Below the pieces are notes generated by a model. The model was given only the letters and a program-made list of their open reading frames with translations. It did no database searches and had not been told where the DNA came from. Positions 30,969-32,091 of a DNA stretch of 32,091 nucleotides are shown here, piece by piece. Within the stretch, counting starts at the first letter, position 1; every line of letters begins with the position of its first letter. The DNA comes from an uncultured Collinsella sp. (GTDB lineage Bacteria; Actinomycetota; Coriobacteriia; Coriobacteriales; Coriobacteriaceae), in the NCBI GenBank assembly GCA_937943045.1, contig CALEBN010000004.1, positions 1-32,091 on the forward strand. The letters are read 5' to 3'. Made by a program: the position numbers and the translations under genes.

Positions 30969-31735
30969 CGGGCGAGAAAGGCGGCCTGCTCGCGGGTCTG
31001 CGCGCCGAGGCCCTGAAGTCGCGCCACGCGGCACCGGTTCGCCTGGCCGTGCTCATGGCGCTGCCGATGCCGCTGCTCGGCGCGATGCCCTACCGGGGCG
31101 TGCAGATCTTCAGCGCGTGGAACTACTGGTACGCGCTCTTCCTGCCCGTGTCTCTCTCGCTCGTGGTGGCGTGCGTCGCGCGGGCGGACGCTCGCACGCG
31201 GATGCGGGGGCTTCTGGGCCTGGGCTGCCCGCTCGGGCGCGCCTGGTGGGCCAAGGCGCTCTGGTGCCTCGCGCTCTGCGCGCTCTCGAACCTCGTGGTC
31301 TTTTGCATCTACCTCGCGGGATCGGCGTTCTCCTCGCAGGGCCTCACAGCCGCGGGCACGCTCACGATGCTCCTCTGCGCGCTCGCCAACACGGTGACCG
31401 CGGCGTGGATGATCCCCGCAGGGCTCTTCCTCACGGCGCGACTCGGCATGCTCGCGGGCATCTTCTGCCCACTCGCCGTGCAGCTCGTGGGTGGGTTCGC
31501 CTGGTCGTTGGTGCCGCTGCCGCAGCTCTTTCCGCCGTCGGCGAGCATGGTCATCCCCACGAGCTTCATCCCCGTGCTGCCGAGCGGCGAGCCACTCGCG
31601 GCGGACATGGCGCTCGGCGGGGCGCTCGCGGCGGATGGCATGCTCACGCTGGCGGGCCTTGCGGTCAGCGCGCTCGCGTTCGCCGCGCTCACGGCGGCGG
31701 GCGCTGCCTGGTTCGCGCGCTCCGAGGAGAGGTGA
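30965..31735 (+). CDS. ABC transporter permease, LanE/MutE-like
   Basis: 256 residues with about six membrane helices. The N-terminal soluble LRAEALKSRHA segment and the later FSAWNYWYALFLPVSLSLV fit the NWWY-containing MutE/EpiE permeases of lantibiotic-protection transporters. It overlaps the ATPase gene by four bases (ATGA) and the next gene by one base (TGATG), so all three should be made together. Identification rests on context plus modest motif similarity. Confidence 0.75.
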   Translation: MTGEKGGLLAGLRAEALKSRHAAPVRLAVLMALPMPLLGAMPYRGVQIFSAWNYWYALFLPVSLSLVVACVARADARTRMRGLLGLGCPLGRAWWAKALWCLALCALSNLVVFCIYLAGSAFSSQGLTAAGTLTMLLCALANTVTAAWMIPAGLFLTARLGMLAGIFCPLAVQLVGGFAWSLVPLPQLFPPSASMVIPTSFIPVLPSGEPLAADMALGGALAADGMLTLAGLAVSALAFAALTAAGAAWFARSEER

Positions 31736-32091
31736 TGGCCATGACACGACTCTCCGACCCGACGCCGCGCATGACTCTCTCGCGGGCCCTGCTCTCCGAG
31801 ACCCTGCGCCTGGCTCGCTCCCCGCTCACGGCGGTGCACCTCGTCTGCGGCCTGGCAGCCGGTCTTGCCTGCGGCGAGTACTTCTCCGTAGCCCGATGGA
31901 ACCCGGCGCTGGGCGCGGACGCCTACGTCCAGTTCCTCGGCGCCCTCATGCCGCTCATGTCCGCCATCGTCTGCGGGCTCGCCGTGGACGAGGAGCGCGC
32001 TGCCGGGCGCCTCGCCAACCTCACGGCGGTCCCCTCGCGCGGGCGCGCCGTCGCGGCGAAGCTGCTCGCCCTTGCGGCGCTCGGCGCGGGC
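31735..32091 (+). CDS. second ABC permease, LanG/MutG-like (cut by window end)
   Basis: The first 119 codons of an open frame that continues past the window. ATG 31735 overlaps the previous stop (TGATG), and another ATG two codons later is possible. The protein starts with RALLSETLRLARSPLTAVHL, then a helix, then LGALMPLMSAIVCGLAVDEE and AAGRLANLTAVPSRGRAVAA. This is the pattern of the second permease of such transporters, with a charged E-x-x-AG-x-L segment before the next helix. Composition is GC-rich like its two partners. A sensor/regulator pair or precursor peptide might follow outside the window. Confidence 0.72.
   Translation, partial: MAMTRLSDPTPRMTLSRALLSETLRLARSPLTAVHLVCGLAAGLACGEYFSVARWNPALGADAYVQFLGALMPLMSAIVCGLAVDEERAAGRLANLTAVPSRGRAVAAKLLALAALGAG

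Noticed and set aside
30144..31034. Minus-strand frame opposite the ABC ATPase
   Set aside because: Shadow caused by high GC; the + strand has all ABC motifs.
30872..31839. Minus-strand frames opposite the permease
   Set aside because: Arg/Glu/His-rich or low-complexity products without domains; the + strand has membrane helices.
1..32091. tRNA, rRNA, CRISPR or insertion sequence
   Set aside because: No cloverleaf, regular repeat-spacer array or transposase was found on either strand by eye.

Overview
The window is a high-GC, gene-dense bacterial chromosome segment whose gene content and order suggest a member of the Coriobacteriia, most likely Collinsella or a close relative. This is an inference from two mixed signals. 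The order ftsK - rodZ-like - rimO - pgsA - cinA - recA - recX - rny - spoVS - miaB - miaA - hflX - lexA is Firmicutes-like. The GarA-type FHA gene next to a FtsR-type MerR regulator, and the base composition, are actinobacterial. No rRNA, tRNA, CRISPR array or transposase was seen.

Region 1 (1-9360, + strand) holds RNase J, the DNA translocase FtsK, a RodZ-like membrane protein, YajQ, RimO, PgsA and the CinA-type amidase, closely packed and partly overlapping, closed by an intrinsic terminator at 9335-9358. Region 2 (9361-18388, + strand) opens with a recA promoter that carries a perfect GAAC-N4-GTTC LexA box in its spacer. It continues with recA-recX, then rny with its own promoter and a structured leader, a GHKL-type ATPase of unknown role, spoVS, and the tRNA/translation genes miaB-miaA-hflX joined by TAATG overlaps.

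Region 3 (18373-21277) is the SOS centre. lexA runs leftward and shares one base with a membrane acyltransferase-like gene. A YneA-like LysM membrane protein, nrdR and dut run rightward. Three LexA-box-like sites lie between the two arms. Damage would therefore be expected to raise LexA, RecA, a division inhibitor and possibly dNTP-pool genes together. Region 4 (21278-21744) has no gene. It contains two long stem-loop elements in opposite orientation plus a truncated third copy, with a shared core and different but self-complementary stems.

Region 5 (21745-29851) has an MGDG/UgtP-type glycolipid glycosyltransferase (-), trxB (+), a DUF1836 regulator (+), degV (-), and a leftward run of pgsA-like, FHA (GarA-like), MerR (FtsR-like), apt and an NlpC/P60 cell-wall hydrolase. 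Region 6 (29852-32091) starts with a long inverted repeat. It then moves into visibly more GC-rich DNA encoding an ABC transporter of the lantibiotic-protection (LanFEG) type: ATPase, permease, and a second permease cut by the window edge. This is probably a transferred self-protection or resistance cassette.
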